From Scheffersomyces stipitis CBS 6054 (Eukaryota; Ascomycota; Pichiomycetes; Serinales; Debaryomycetaceae): DNA of 64,000 bases. The position numbers and the translations under genes were made by a program. Positions 1-10,892 of this stretch are shown here, in pieces. Numbering within the stretch: the first letter of the stretch is position 1; the number at the start of each line of letters is the position of its first letter. The stretch covers positions 1,054,001 to 1,118,000 of the forward strand of contig NC_009068.1 in NCBI RefSeq assembly GCF_000209165.1, in the 5' to 3' direction. Below the pieces are notes generated by a model that was given only the letters and a program-made list of their open reading frames with translations, was not told the DNA's origin and did not search any database.

Positions 1-3000
1 ATGTGCCCAATTTTGCCAACTTGCCTCCATTGCAATTGGGCTCTAAGTTCATCACGGACTTGAACAAGATCGATTCCTTGACTCCATCGGATCTCTACTA
101 CGGAGAAACTATCAACAAAACCGAAACGGGCTTGGACAATTACTACTTCGACTACGACAATGGCTTGGGCGAGTTTTCCCGCTTCGAAAAGATTAACCAG
201 TTGAATCTCCCCGATAAGTTCTTTGATGAATACAACTCTACTGAATGTATAACCAAACAGGGCATGTTTCCCGAGATAGAAAGATCGTGGATTGCTATCG
301 ATAACAAGTTGGTCTTGTGGAACTATAAAGTGCCGCAGCTGTCGTTCAACCAATCATCGCAGTTTCTCACAATTGACCAGATCAGACACACCATCTTGAC
401 AGTAAAACTCGTCAAGCCCAAACCAGGCGTATTTGTCCCAGAAGTCAACTACTTGTTAGTTGTGGCCACCACAATCGACATCCACATCTTCATTATCAAA
501 TACGATTCTTCATTCAACAATTTGGAGATCTTCAATCCCGACTTGTCTATCTCTTCTCAAGGATTGATTGTCAACAACTTCACAGTAAACCCCAAGACGA
601 ACGACATATATTTCAGTGGAGAAGGAGATGGCATCAACATCTGGCGCTTGGACTATTCCAACAAGTCGAGCTTCATCAAGAACAAGTGTGACAAGATCTG
701 TTTGACTAAAAGTGGCCTTTCCAGCGTGATTCCTAACAAGTTACCTGGTCTCGGTCTTTTTGACTATCTGGAAACTTCCAACAACGACAAGTCGACCGCT
801 CCCAACAACATCCCAGAGCTCTTGGTCCAGTTGGAAGTTGATCCAGAGAGAGATATCTTGTATTCGTTGTCTAACAAGTCTATAATCAGAGTCTACAAGC
901 TTCAGCCAAAGCAAGAACAGCTCCATGAAGCCAGCAGATTAACGCCCAACCAGATATTCAAATCTGCCTCTAGTTTATTTGTAGATACTGCCAATATCAA
1001 GGTGTTTGAGCGTTTCAAAGTTATCAGCATTCAACATATTTCTCCTCAGGAATCTGGGGCAGTACAATTAATTGCTATCACCAGTAATGGCTGTCGAATC
1101 TTGCTTAAGTTAGGTTCCAGTTCAACTTTTGGCTCCTTGATTTCGTCTTCGTTTGCCAGCAGTTCTCTCGCTTCCGCTATGAGGTTGAACTTGGCCACTA
1201 TCAAGTTCCCCCCTTCAAGAGATGTTCCTGTGATAAACCCTGAGCTTGATTCTTTTACAAGAAACAAACAGTACTTGGCCCAGTTAGTAGCTAATCAGCA
1301 GAAATCTCAGCTTTTGAAAAACACCAAAATCGCGAAGGTTATCAGTCCTGGGGTCTTCATCTGCGTGAAAAAGACGAAGAAATCCGACAAGTTATTCATT
1401 GCTACTGCTAATTACGGCTTTCTCAAGAAGAACAACAAGTTGGTGGAAGATGCCGAATTTATCAAGTATGGTGCAAATGACGATACTTCTTTCACGTACA
1501 TTAATGACATCATCCAGTTGACACCATCAATGAATGCTACCAATACACCAAATGGCTATGCTAACGTTTTGGCCAGTCAATACACTAAACAACCTTTGCG
1601 TTTTGCTTTATTGACAAACTTTGGTATTATCATCTACCAATTCAAATTAACTGATCAAATCTTGAAAACTCTTAAGGAAGAGACAATCGAGAATTTCATA
1701 GAAGAGAACGGTTTTGAAGAAACCTGTTCCACATTGCTTTACTTGTCATGTTCTTACGGCCACCATAATTCAAATGACTTATTCAAGAGGAAGGCACAGA
1801 TATTGTTTTCTACCTGCGGTAACAGCGCCAGGTTGACGGACTCCACACAATTGCAGACTCACCAGAATAATGCTCTTTTGCCTCATCAACAACAATTGGC
1901 TAATATTGGCGCAACAAGTGAGTCTCATCCCACAGTAGATCAGGTTGTGTTGAGTGACAGATTCTATGGTACTTGTTTGTTGATTTCCAGGTTGTTCCGT
2001 GAGTGCTGGAACAAGAATGTCTTTGTTAAATTGCCCCACATCAAGTCCAACACATTGGGAGAAATTGAAGTGGCATCTGTCAAAGAAGATAATTTGTTAA
2101 TTAAAGGTTTGAACATTGACAAAAAGCAAGTGGAATTCTTCATTGGTTCCATCATCGTGTTGATTGATTTTTTTGTCGAGAATGGAAACAGCATTCAAGG
2201 ATTGAATGCCCCTAATTACAGTTCTGATCCTAGCCAGTTCGAAAGCGAAGTCTGTTTGAGAGCTGAGCATATTGCATTTACATCTATTATCAAGTCATTA
2301 AATTCGATGAAAGAAGCGCTTTCTTTCTTGATGGTGCTAATTGAAGAAATTCAAATAAACCAGTCCAACTTCAACGATATCTTCAAGTTCTTGTCGTTGA
2401 CTAATCAAGTCAATTTGTTGAGTTTGTCGTTCAAAGATCTCTTGTTGCCCAATAGGGAAGTCAAGAACTTGATCAAGGACTTGTTATCTTCTATCATCAA
2501 CAAAAATATTCTCAAAGGTGGCTCTATCGACTTGATTGCTTCCTCTTTACAGGGTCGTTGTGGCTCTTTCTGTTCTACAGATGACGTATTGATCTTCAAG
2601 GCAATTGAGAATTTGACAAGAGCAAAAAATATTGGTTACAGAGACGCTGAAATCAAGTCCAAATGTTTGAAGAATGCTGTGATATTATTCGAAGAAGCTC
2701 ATGAATCTTTAACATTAGAAAACATTGAGAATTCCGTCAACATTATGTTGGATTTGGAATACTACGTAGGAGCAGTGGGCTTGTTGTTGAAGTTGGCTCA
2801 CAAGGTTGGCAGCAATCCTAAGATCCCGAACGCGCAATTTGATCAGATAAATGCCCATGACAACTCAAAGAAAAACACTAGAGCCATTGAAGATAACAAG
2901 AAAAGATCGCAATTGTTCAATTTGGTATTCAAGATCTTGACAAGTGTTGATCTGAAGGCTATCAAAATTACCGAAACCAATAACCAGTTGTTGATCAATG

Positions 3001-4106
3001 AATTCATAGAAGTAAGAGACTCGGCTTACGAGTCTTGTTTTGCTTCTCAAGACAAAGCGTTCCATTATGAATTCTACCAGTGGTTTATTGACCAAGGTGT
3101 AAGCGAACGTCTTTTAGAAATTGACACACCATTCATATTGCCATTCTTGGAAGAAAGATCTGAGAAGACGTTGGCTCTTAGCGACTTGTTGTGGCTCTAC
3201 CATTCCAAAAGAGAACACTATTTCGAAGCAGCCAGTATCTTGTATTCTCTAGCTATATCTGAGTTCGCATTGAACTTGAACCAAAGAATTGAGTACTTGT
3301 CCAGAGCAAACGGATTCTGTAACTGTGTTTGCCCTCCTAACTTGAGACAAAAGATGATCCAGTTGTCTTCAGTTATTCAAGAGTTGTTTGATGTTGCCAA
3401 TGTTCAGTTGGATATCTTGGCTGCTATCAATTCTGATTCTAGAATTAGCAAAGAAAATAAGGACATAGCTACATCTGCTCTTAATTTCAAGATCTTGACC
3501 ATTTCAGACTTGTTCAACACATATGCTGATCCTTTGGGTTACTACGACTTGTGTTTGTTGATTTTCAAGATTTCAGACTACAAGAACACCGACGATATCT
3601 TGAAGAGATGGGAGTTATTCTTTGAGAAGATTTTCCATGAGTTCCTTGTCAAGAACAAGTCGAGCCTGGAAGCGTTCTATATTCTCGTTAATAAAGCATT
3701 TTCATTAATTGGATCCAGGCTCTCGTCCAATGACTTGGTCTTCCCTATCGACGAGTTGATCAAGCTCATCAGCAAATACTTGCAGGAGGCTATTGAAGAG
3801 AACCCAGTTTCACAAAAGCCACCCAAGGGTGCGATCATAGACATGTTTGTGAAGTCTGGCGTTGGCTATGACAAGCTTTACTACGTCATCAAGTCATTGA
3901 TTGAACACAACACATTCGAAATCTATCCTGGGTTCACCAACGACTTGAAAACGAACGAAATGGCATATTTAATCAAGAACTGGTACAACTCCGACAAGAA
4001 GTTACGAGAGTTGATTTCCAGCGACAAGATCAGAAAATTAGAAGATTATTCACTTGAGGTAGATCCTATTAGTGACTTGGTTAAGCATGGAGGTGTGTTA
4101 TTCTAA
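1..4106 (+). CDS. NUP170: Nucleoporin of the Nup155 family (Nup170/Nup157), 5' end missing
   Basis: Large scaffold nucleoporin of the inner ring of the nuclear pore complex. The frame is open from the first bases of the window, so the start codon and probably about 130 N-terminal residues lie upstream (the S. cerevisiae protein is about 1500 residues; about 1367 are visible). The N-terminal part contains the family hallmark FPEIERSWIAIDNKLVLWN near residue 90, belonging to the beta-propeller. The rest is a long helical solenoid ending in HGGVLF. There are no transmembrane segments. It cannot be decided from sequence alone whether this is the only Nup170/Nup157 orthologue. The stop is followed by a 101-bp convergent spacer to the next gene. 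Confidence 0.9.
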   Translation, partial: VPNFANLPPLQLGSKFITDLNKIDSLTPSDLYYGETINKTETGLDNYYFDYDNGLGEFSRFEKINQLNLPDKFFDEYNSTECITKQGMFPEIERSWIAIDNKLVLWNYKVPQLSFNQSSQFLTIDQIRHTILTVKLVKPKPGVFVPEVNYLLVVATTIDIHIFIIKYDSSFNNLEIFNPDLSISSQGLIVNNFTVNPKTNDIYFSGEGDGINIWRLDYSNKSSFIKNKCDKICLTKSGLSSVIPNKLPGLGLFDYLETSNNDKSTAPNNIPELLVQLEVDPERDILYSLSNKSIIRVYKLQPKQEQLHEASRLTPNQIFKSASSLFVDTANIKVFERFKVISIQHISPQESGAVQLIAITSNGCRILLKLGSSSTFGSLISSSFASSSLASAMRLNLATIKFPPSRDVPVINPELDSFTRNKQYLAQLVANQQKSQLLKNTKIAKVISPGVFICVKKTKKSDKLFIATANYGFLKKNNKLVEDAEFIKYGANDDTSFTYINDIIQLTPSMNATNTPNGYANVLASQYTKQPLRFALLTNFGIIIYQFKLTDQILKTLKEETIENFIEENGFEETCSTLLYLSCSYGHHNSNDLFKRKAQILFSTCGNSARLTDSTQLQTHQNNALLPHQQQLANIGATSESHPTVDQVVLSDRFYGTCLLISRLFRECWNKNVFVKLPHIKSNTLGEIEVASVKEDNLLIKGLNIDKKQVEFFIGSIIVLIDFFVENGNSIQGLNAPNYSSDPSQFESEVCLRAEHIAFTSIIKSLNSMKEALSFLMVLIEEIQINQSNFNDIFKFLSLTNQVNLLSLSFKDLLLPNREVKNLIKDLLSSIINKNILKGGSIDLIASSLQGRCGSFCSTDDVLIFKAIENLTRAKNIGYRDAEIKSKCLKNAVILFEEAHESLTLENIENSVNIMLDLEYYVGAVGLLLKLAHKVGSNPKIPNAQFDQINAHDNSKKNTRAIEDNKKRSQLFNLVFKILTSVDLKAIKITETNNQLLINEFIEVRDSAYESCFASQDKAFHYEFYQWFIDQGVSERLLEIDTPFILPFLEERSEKTLALSDLLWLYHSKREHYFEAASILYSLAISEFALNLNQRIEYLSRANGFCNCVCPPNLRQKMIQLSSVIQELFDVANVQLDILAAINSDSRISKENKDIATSALNFKILTISDLFNTYADPLGYYDLCLLIFKISDYKNTDDILKRWELFFEKIFHEFLVKNKSSLEAFYILVNKAFSLIGSRLSSNDLVFPIDELIKLISKYLQEAIEENPVSQKPPKGAIIDMFVKSGVGYDKLYYVIKSLIEHNTFEIYPGFTNDLKTNEMAYLIKNWYNSDKKLRELISSDKIRKLEDYSLEVDPISDLVKHGGVLF

Positions 4107-4207
4107 TAGGTTTAGATGTCGTCTATTCTTTTCTAGACTATTCAAAAGAAATGGATAGTCTAGTGTTTGTAGTATTTACAGTATATAATTAAAGCATTTC
4201 GTCATTT

Positions 4208-4987
4208 CTAGTTCAACTCGTAGAACTTGTTCTTCTGGACATCGAACTTCTCTTGTTCAAAGATATCGCTATTGTTGCCTGTTGGTCTCAAGTAATTTCC
4301 AGACGCATGAGGCAAGTACATTCTCTCAGGCTGGGAATGCTTATCAGCCAAATGAGGAACAATGCCGTCGAAAATCAACTTGACAGCATTAGCTTCAGCT
4401 CCACGAGGCATGATAACGTCAGCAAACTCTTTAGTAGGGAAAATAAAGTCGCTCATCTCTGCACGAGCTCCTTGTAGATACGCATTGATAACACTTTCCA
4501 AAGACGCTTTGTCTGAATCCTCAGGCAAACCGACACCTAGAACATCTCTTCTGATCCAACGAATGAGTCTGGTATCAGGATCGCTATCTATGAACACCTT
4601 TATCTGCGACATCAGACGCAATTCCTTGTCGTAAAGCGAATAAAGGCCATGGACTATGAATATCTTCTGTGGACTCTCATCTGGAGTGTCTTCAAATTTG
4701 AGCAAATCCAGTTTGAGCTTTTCGAAATCAAAACGAGAAGGCTTAAGAGGAGGATACTTTTGCAATCCATTACTCACTGTTATGGCTGCTGACTTTGAGG
4801 TCAGGTAGGTGCTGGAGTCAATAGTCTTGTTGGGATGGGTGTCCTTGTATAAATTCATGTCTATCAATTGGACATCATGTCTAGCCTTGGAAAGAGTGGT
4901 TTCGATTTCCTGTTTAAGCAACTGGGCCGTGGTCTTCTTTCCGGCAGCATGTCCACCTCCTATAAGCACCACAACTGATTTCACCAT
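4208..4987 (-). CDS. DAS2: DAS2-like uridine kinase / P-loop NTPase
   Basis: Protein of 259 residues when started at the ATG whose complement lies at 4985-4987. An open extension upstream reads like untranslated leader (hydrophobic, Phe/Ser-rich, unlike the family), so this internal start is preferred. A Walker A-like motif GGGHAAGKKT lies at residues 10-19, next to the N-terminus as in uridine/cytidine kinases and yeast Das2. The core contains RRDVLGVGLPEDS and a conserved PRGAEANAVKLI segment. The family phosphorylates uridine or is a putative kinase; the substrate of Das2-type proteins is not established. It is divergent from FAL1, with a 248-bp shared upstream region. Confidence 0.75.
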   Translation of the reverse strand: MVKSVVVLIGGGHAAGKKTTAQLLKQEIETTLSKARHDVQLIDMNLYKDTHPNKTIDSSTYLTSKSAAITVSNGLQKYPPLKPSRFDFEKLKLDLLKFEDTPDESPQKIFIVHGLYSLYDKELRLMSQIKVFIDSDPDTRLIRWIRRDVLGVGLPEDSDKASLESVINAYLQGARAEMSDFIFPTKEFADVIMPRGAEANAVKLIFDGIVPHLADKHSQPERMYLPHASGNYLRPTGNNSDIFEQEKFDVQKNKFYELN

Positions 4988-5235
4988 ACTGTAAAAGAAA
5001 TAAGAATGAATTAAAAAAAGTGATTTGAAATGGTATGTTGTGAAATCTACTCTCATAATAAATTTCATTGAACTATTCGCGAATCTCATCTCAAATAAAT
5101 TTAGAGAGCATCTCAAGTGAAATATTTCAGTGCTCCATATATCAATCAACTTTAAAATATAGCAAACCTCCTTTCTTCTCTATTGAAGATCTTGTATCAT
5201 AGTATCTTGTAATATAGTTCGGTTAAAACAACAAT

Positions 5236-6435
5236 ATGGACGATTTCGACAGAGATTTGGACAACGAATTGGAGTTCTCCCACAAGTCCACTAAGAATGT
5301 TAAGGTGCATGCGACTTTTGAAAGCATGAACCTCAAGCCAGACCTCTTAAAAGGCATATATGGCTATGGTTTTGAGGCTCCTTCAGCTATTCAGTCCCGT
5401 GCCATCATGCAGATCATTAACGGGAGAGATACTATTGCCCAGGCTCAATCGGGAACTGGGAAAACAGCCACTTTCTCCATAGGAATGCTCCAAGCCATAG
5501 ATACTAATGCCAAAGACTGTCAGGCGCTAATTCTTTCCCCAACTAGAGAGTTGGCAGTTCAGATTCAGAACGTCGTTAAACATTTAGGTGACTACATGAA
5601 CATCCACACACATGCTTGTATAGGAGGAACGCATGTGGGCGATGACATCAAGAAGTTGAAACAGGGCCAACAGATTGTGAGTGGAACTCCAGGTAGAGTC
5701 GTGGATATGGTCAAGAGACAGCAATTATCCACTAGAAATATCAAGATGTTGATTTTGGACGAAGCTGACGAATTATTCACCAAAGGTTTCAAAGAACAAA
5801 TCTACGAAGTTTATAAGTACTTGCCCCCTTCAGTCCAGGTGGTTGTAGTTAGTGCAACTCTTTCACGAGAAGTGTTGGAAATGACCAACAAGTTCACCAC
5901 AGACCCTGTCAAGATTTTGGTGAAGCGAGACCAGATCACTCTTGAAGGTATTAAACAGTATCATGTTCAGTGTGAGAAAGAAGACTGGAAGTTTGATACG
6001 TTGTGTGATTTGTACGACAACTTGACCATCACCCAGGCCGTGATCTTCTGTAACACCAAGCTCAAAGTCAACTGGCTCACTGACCAGATGAGAAAGCAGA
6101 ACTTTACTGTTGTGTCTATGCATGGTGACATGAAACAGGACGAACGTGACTCCATCATGAACGATTTCAGAACGGGAAACTCCCGTGTGTTGATTTCCAC
6201 CGATGTGTGGGCCAGAGGAATTGATGTGCAACAAGTTTCGCTCGTGATAAACTACGATTTGCCCACTGATAAAGAGAATTATATACACAGAATCGGTAGA
6301 TCCGGAAGATTTGGAAGAAAGGGGGTAGCCATCAATTTGATCACTAAGGAGGATGTTGCTACGTTGAGAGACTTTGAGAAGTATTACTCGACGAAGATCA
6401 GAGAAATGCCCATGAACATTAACGATATAATGTAG
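5236..6435 (+). CDS. FAL1: FAL1, eIF4AIII-type DEAD-box RNA helicase
   Basis: ATP-dependent RNA helicase of the eIF4A/eIF4AIII group, needed in yeast for 18S rRNA maturation in the nucleolus. It has 399 residues, the usual size for Fal1. Visible motifs: AQSGTGKT (70-77, motif I), PTRELA (Ia), DEAD (175-178), SAT (206-208), [11 protein letters not shown] and [11 protein letters not shown] (351-361, motif VI). The VWARGID wording and the C-terminal MPMNINDIM favour Fal1 over the translation factor eIF4A (TIF1/2). I noticed no in-frame CTG codons, in keeping with CUG avoidance in conserved genes of this clade. Confidence 0.93.
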   Translation: MDDFDRDLDNELEFSHKSTKNVKVHATFESMNLKPDLLKGIYGYGFEAPSAIQSRAIMQIINGRDTIAQAQSGTGKTATFSIGMLQAIDTNAKDCQALILSPTRELAVQIQNVVKHLGDYMNIHTHACIGGTHVGDDIKKLKQGQQIVSGTPGRVVDMVKRQQLSTRNIKMLILDEADELFTKGFKEQIYEVYKYLPPSVQVVVVSATLSREVLEMTNKFTTDPVKILVKRDQITLEGIKQYHVQCEKEDWKFDTLCDLYDNLTITQAVIFCNTKLKVNWLTDQMRKQNFTVVSMHGDMKQDERDSIMNDFRTGNSRVLISTDVWARGIDVQQVSLVINYDLPTDKENYIHRIGRSGRFGRKGVAINLITKEDVATLRDFEKYYSTKIREMPMNINDIM

Positions 6436-6959
6436 GAATAGACATAATGCATTGGTTTTCAATATAGTATATAAAGCTCTGCCTAGATTAGACTTGTTAA
6501 TTTAACCAACGTATCTATGGCGTATCTTAATGCGTTTATGAGAGAAATTCCGAGTAAATTTTTTCGCAGCCATCTACACGATAGAAAAAGTATGCGTGGA
6601 GAGAGACAAAATAATAGCAGAGAACACTATAGACAAAATAGTAGAAGAAAATACCATACAAAGAAGAAATGAAGTCTCAAGATTTCCAAATGCTTCCAAT
6701 TGATTGCATTCAACTATTTCACTTACATTTATCTGAATTATAATCATTAGTTGGCCATCAGCTTGGTCCATGTCATCTCCAACAGGCGACTAAGAATCGC
6801 GAAAAAAAATTTGATTTGAATACACGTGACACAGCCATCTCAAAATTTTTTGGTAGGAAATTGATCTTACAATAGTATTCAAAAAGCTATTCTTCACTAG
6901 AACTCCAGCTACTTCTGTGTCTTTGATAGCATTCACGATATAACTAGCCAGTAGCAGCC
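6436..6959. other. Intergenic region FAL1-PSE1
   Basis: A 524-bp AT-rich spacer forming the FAL1 3' region and the PSE1 promoter. Apart from a CACGTGAC box at 6823-6828, no RNA gene or coding relic was recognised. Confidence 0.7.
6823..6828. promoter_or_regulatory. CACGTG box upstream of PSE1
   Basis: CACGTGAC, about 135 bp before the PSE1 start codon. E-box of the kind bound by Cbf1-type bHLH factors; binding is inferred. Confidence 0.5.
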
Positions 6960-9900
6960 ATGGATTCGCAGTATCTCGCTTCGTTAGAAGAGACGTTGAG
7001 AAATACGTTGGTTCCTGACTCTGCCGTCATTAAACAGGCATCGCAGCAGTTGACCAAACAGTTCTACACCAACTCTCTAGCCCTTCCAGCTTTGTTTCAG
7101 ATTTTGCAAACTGCTCAGGACGACAAACTTAAGCAGTTGGCTGCTGTTGAAGCAAGAAAACTCGTGTTGACCAACTGGGCCAATGTAGACGCTTCTTTGA
7201 AGCCTGCTATCAGGGACAACTTGTTGAACAACACCTTTCAACAACCTAGCAAGTTGATCAGACACTCCTCAGCCCGTGTCGTTGCTGCTATTGGTGAACT
7301 TGACTTAGAAAGCAATGAATGGCAAGATCTCTTGCCTACTTTGGTGAGCGGAGTGCAGAATGCCGATGTCCAGACTAAGGAAATGGCTGTCTACACCTTG
7401 TACACCATCTTGGAAACTCAGATCCCAGCCCTTGTAGCTCATGTAGGCGAATTCTTGACTTTGTTCTCCAACTTGTTATCTGACCAATCCTCCAGAGATG
7501 TCAGGGTCAACTCGGTATTGTCATTGGATGTTCTTTCACAGTTTCTCGAGGAAGATGCCCAAGTCGATGCTGCCTCCGCTGCTAAGTTCAGAGACTCTAT
7601 CCCAGGAATGGTTGAGGTATTGAAAGAGGTTCTTGCTGCTGATGACTCAGAAAAAGCTAAGGATATCTTCAATGTATTCAATTCGTTGATTTACTTGGAC
7701 TCGAAGTTGGTAGGTGACCATTTAGTTTCATTGATCCAGTTTGTCGCAGGTATCGCTTCAAATACTGACTTGGACGAAGAGTACAGAACGTTTGCATTGC
7801 AATTTTTGATCTCATGTGTCTCTATGAGAAAATCCAAGATCTCCTCCAACAAGTTGGGTCCTCAATTGACATTGGTTGCTGTCAAGATTGCCTGTGAGGA
7901 AATCGATGTAGAAGCTGAGTTGGAAAATGATGATGAAGAAAACGAAAACGAAGAAAATTCGCCATCCAGTTTGGGTTTGAGATTGGTAGCAATGTTGTCG
8001 GCCGAGTTGGCTCCTTCTCAGGTCATCACTCCATTGTTTGAAGCTTTACCCTCGTTGTTATCTTCTTCCAATCAGTTCGAGAGAAGAGGTGGTTTGTTAT
8101 GTATAGGTGTTGTTTCATCTGGAGCTCCAGACTACGTCTCCACTCATATCCAAAAGATTATTCCAGCTGTTGTTGGAGGTTTAAAGGACTCAGAAATTCT
8201 CGTCAGAGTGGCAGCTTTGAGAACGTTGTCGAATTTGACTTCCGAATTGCAAGACATTGTAGCCGAATACCACGAGGAGTTGTTGCCATTGATTATCGAC
8301 ATCATTGAAACGGCCACCTATGTCATTGCCTACAAGTATGCCTGTTATGCCTTGGACGGTTTGATCGAATTCATGAGTCACGACTCAATGGGTACATATA
8401 TCGAGCCTTTGATGAACAAGTTGTTCCAGATGTTGCAACAGGCCAACTCGTCCAAATTAAAGTCTGCCGTTGTTTCGGCTATAGGTTCCACTGCTTTTGC
8501 TTCTGGTAAGGCTTTCATCCCATACTTCAACACATCTATTCAGTACTTTGAACCATTCCTTGCCAATGCTGCTGAAACCGATGGTATGACTGAAGACGAC
8601 ATCGAGTTGAGAGCCCAAACTTTCGAGAATATTTCGACCATGGCCAGAGCCGTTGGAACTCAATCCTTCTCCTCGTATGCTAAACCTTTGGTAGAAGCTG
8701 CTTATGGCTCATTGAGCTCCGAACACTCTAGAATCAGAGAGTCTGGTTTCGCCTTCATCTCCAACATGGCTAAGGTGTATGGACCAGAATTCGCTGGTTT
8801 CTTGGACCAGATCGTACCACAGATTCTCAAGTGTTTAGAACAAGATGAGTTCACTTTCAACGTTGATGAAGTAGACGAAGAGGATGACGATGTCGGAAAC
8901 GCACTCAAGGTCCACACTGGTATCACTATTGAAAAGGAAATCGCCTCTGTTGCTTTGTCTGAATTGGCTATCGGTACTGGCAAGGAATTTGCCAAGTACG
9001 TGGAGGCCTCGTTCAAGACGTTGTCGGACCAGATCGAAAACTCTTATGGTATGAGAGAAGCCGCTATGTCCGCTTTGTTCAAGATCACCAAGGCTATGTT
9101 CACTGCTGCTCATGGTGCCTCTTTCAAAGCTCCAAAGGGTGTGCCACAAGCTGCCTACATTGATCCATCTGTTTTGCAATTGGTTCAACAACTCAGAGAA
9201 ATCGCTATTCCTCTCTTGGAAGAAGAATTTGAGTTGTCCATGGTTGCTTGCATCTTGGATGGTGTTGCTGATGCCATCCATGTCATGGGTCCTAACACCA
9301 TCGTAGATGATGCTTCCAACACTTCTGCCTTGGAACAATTGTGCGTTCAGTTGATGTACATCTTGAAGAAGGAACACCCCTGTCAAGTTGAAGACGAAGA
9401 AGGTCCTGCGGACGAAGAAGATGCTTCTGAAACCGACGCAATGATCTACGAGAACGCCTTGGAAGTGTTGGTCAACTTGTCGCTTGAATTAGAAGGTGAC
9501 TTCGCCAAGATCTTCGAATCTTTCAAGAGCATCATCATCTCTAACGCCCACACCAAGTCCAAGAACATCAGAGTCAGCTCTGTTGGTGCTTTAGCCGAAA
9601 TTGTTGGTGGATTGAAGTCCAACAACCCTTACGAACAAGAATTGTTACAAATATTCACTGATAGACTCGCTAACGACAAGTCCTTAGAAGTCAAGGGTAA
9701 TGCTGCCTACGGTGTCGGTCTTATTGTTGAAAACAGTTCATCTGACCTCTCTAGTGGCTACAACGCTATCTTACAATTATTGTTCCAGTTGTTAAACAAG
9801 ACAGACAGAAGAGCTGACAACGCTGATGACGAAGAAACTAAAGACGTCATCAACAGATCATATGCCAACGCTTCTGGATGTGTTGCCAGATTGATCTTGA

Positions 9901-10271
9901 AGCACGAACAAGCTGTTCCATTGCAACATGTTCTCGGTCCATTGTTGGCCCACTTGCCATTAGAAACTGGGCTCGAAGAAAACACTCCTATCTTCAAGTT
10001 GATCATCAAGTTATACAGTGACAACAACGACTTGATTGTCAAGGAAACCCAAAAGGTGGTGGACATCTTTGCCAAGGTCTTTGTTGCCGATGCTGAGAGA
10101 ATCAAGTTGGTCAACGAATCTACTTTAGGTAGAGAAGAAAACCTCGATAGCATGAAACAATTCTCGACTGACGAGTTGAGATCCAAAGTGGTAGAATTGT
10201 TGAAGTACTTGGAGCAAAAGTTCAGTGGAGTTGTCTCCGCCAACGAAGTATTGAGGTCGGTCATTGCCTAA
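6960..10271 (+). CDS. PSE1: PSE1/KAP121 importin beta-3 karyopherin
   Basis: Nuclear import receptor of the importin-beta family (RanBP5/importin 5 class), which carries ribosomal proteins, Yap1, Pho4 and other cargo into the nucleus. It has 1103 residues (S. cerevisiae Pse1 has 1089). The sequence is a continuous HEAT-repeat array starting with MDSQYLASLEETLRNTL. Three acidic insertions are visible around residues 317-335, 634-647 and 810-827, as typical for the family, where an acidic loop contributes to Ran/cargo handling. Codon usage is strongly biased to TTG Leu and GAA Glu, suggesting high expression. Confidence 0.95.
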   Translation: MDSQYLASLEETLRNTLVPDSAVIKQASQQLTKQFYTNSLALPALFQILQTAQDDKLKQLAAVEARKLVLTNWANVDASLKPAIRDNLLNNTFQQPSKLIRHSSARVVAAIGELDLESNEWQDLLPTLVSGVQNADVQTKEMAVYTLYTILETQIPALVAHVGEFLTLFSNLLSDQSSRDVRVNSVLSLDVLSQFLEEDAQVDAASAAKFRDSIPGMVEVLKEVLAADDSEKAKDIFNVFNSLIYLDSKLVGDHLVSLIQFVAGIASNTDLDEEYRTFALQFLISCVSMRKSKISSNKLGPQLTLVAVKIACEEIDVEAELENDDEENENEENSPSSLGLRLVAMLSAELAPSQVITPLFEALPSLLSSSNQFERRGGLLCIGVVSSGAPDYVSTHIQKIIPAVVGGLKDSEILVRVAALRTLSNLTSELQDIVAEYHEELLPLIIDIIETATYVIAYKYACYALDGLIEFMSHDSMGTYIEPLMNKLFQMLQQANSSKLKSAVVSAIGSTAFASGKAFIPYFNTSIQYFEPFLANAAETDGMTEDDIELRAQTFENISTMARAVGTQSFSSYAKPLVEAAYGSLSSEHSRIRESGFAFISNMAKVYGPEFAGFLDQIVPQILKCLEQDEFTFNVDEVDEEDDDVGNALKVHTGITIEKEIASVALSELAIGTGKEFAKYVEASFKTLSDQIENSYGMREAAMSALFKITKAMFTAAHGASFKAPKGVPQAAYIDPSVLQLVQQLREIAIPLLEEEFELSMVACILDGVADAIHVMGPNTIVDDASNTSALEQLCVQLMYILKKEHPCQVEDEEGPADEEDASETDAMIYENALEVLVNLSLELEGDFAKIFESFKSIIISNAHTKSKNIRVSSVGALAEIVGGLKSNNPYEQELLQIFTDRLANDKSLEVKGNAAYGVGLIVENSSSDLSSGYNAILQLLFQLLNKTDRRADNADDEETKDVINRSYANASGCVARLILKHEQAVPLQHVLGPLLAHLPLETGLEENTPIFKLIIKLYSDNNDLIVKETQKVVDIFAKVFVADAERIKLVNESTLGREENLDSMKQFSTDELRSKVVELLKYLEQKFSGVVSANEVLRSVIA

Positions 10272-10892
10272 GAAAAATTGGCTGGTTTCAAACCTTACTT
10301 CGTACCTCTACATATTCTTCCGAATATCTGCGTGATGTTCCTTATACACTAATTTTGTTTTCTCCTGTATAGCCTACAATATATTATTTAGATCTAACCA
10401 GGATTATCCTCATTGATAATACTCTCTTCTAGAAGTGGACGGGGCTCCCTCAAAGGGACTCGTTGAAAGGGACTGACCCTATCCTTTTTGTTGTGACAGG
10501 TGTGTACAAAAAGTCCGTGTTTTATGACTCAGGTGTGGGGTATCTTGCTATTTAATTAAAGTGAAAATTGTATTTGGCTAGATAAATAATTTCTGGTTTT
10601 ACTTTGGTCCTTATAGTTGCAAAATAGGTATTTTGGGGCTGCAGGAAATGCCTCATTGGGAGCGCTAAGGGCTATTTTTTCCCACATTTAACGCAATTTA
10701 AATTATACTCTATCAAACAGTTAGAGCATACATCTTGCATCCAGATGTTTCAGATATCGGTATAGTCAGCAGTATTGTGGATATGGCCCAAGCCAGTTGT
10801 ATTTGAAAGAAATCTATAAAAGGGGACGAAATCTGCCACTGCGTTCACAGTCGCTATGTTTTGCACCCATTCTCAGTGCATGATTTTTCATA
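10272..10892. other. Intergenic region PSE1-STE3
   Basis: 621 bp. Holds the STE3 promoter with a TATA box at 10815-10822. I looked for a clear Mcm1/alpha1 (P-Q) composite site as in S. cerevisiae STE3 and did not find one. No RNA gene seen. Confidence 0.6.
10815..10822 (+). promoter_or_regulatory. TATA box of STE3
   Basis: TATAAAAG, 71-78 bp before the STE3 ATG; canonical TATA element of a regulated yeast promoter. Confidence 0.6.

Noticed and set aside
4988..5149. 54-residue N-terminal extension of the DAS2-like protein
   Set aside because: Composition of an untranslated leader; the internal Met directly precedes the P-loop as expected for the family.
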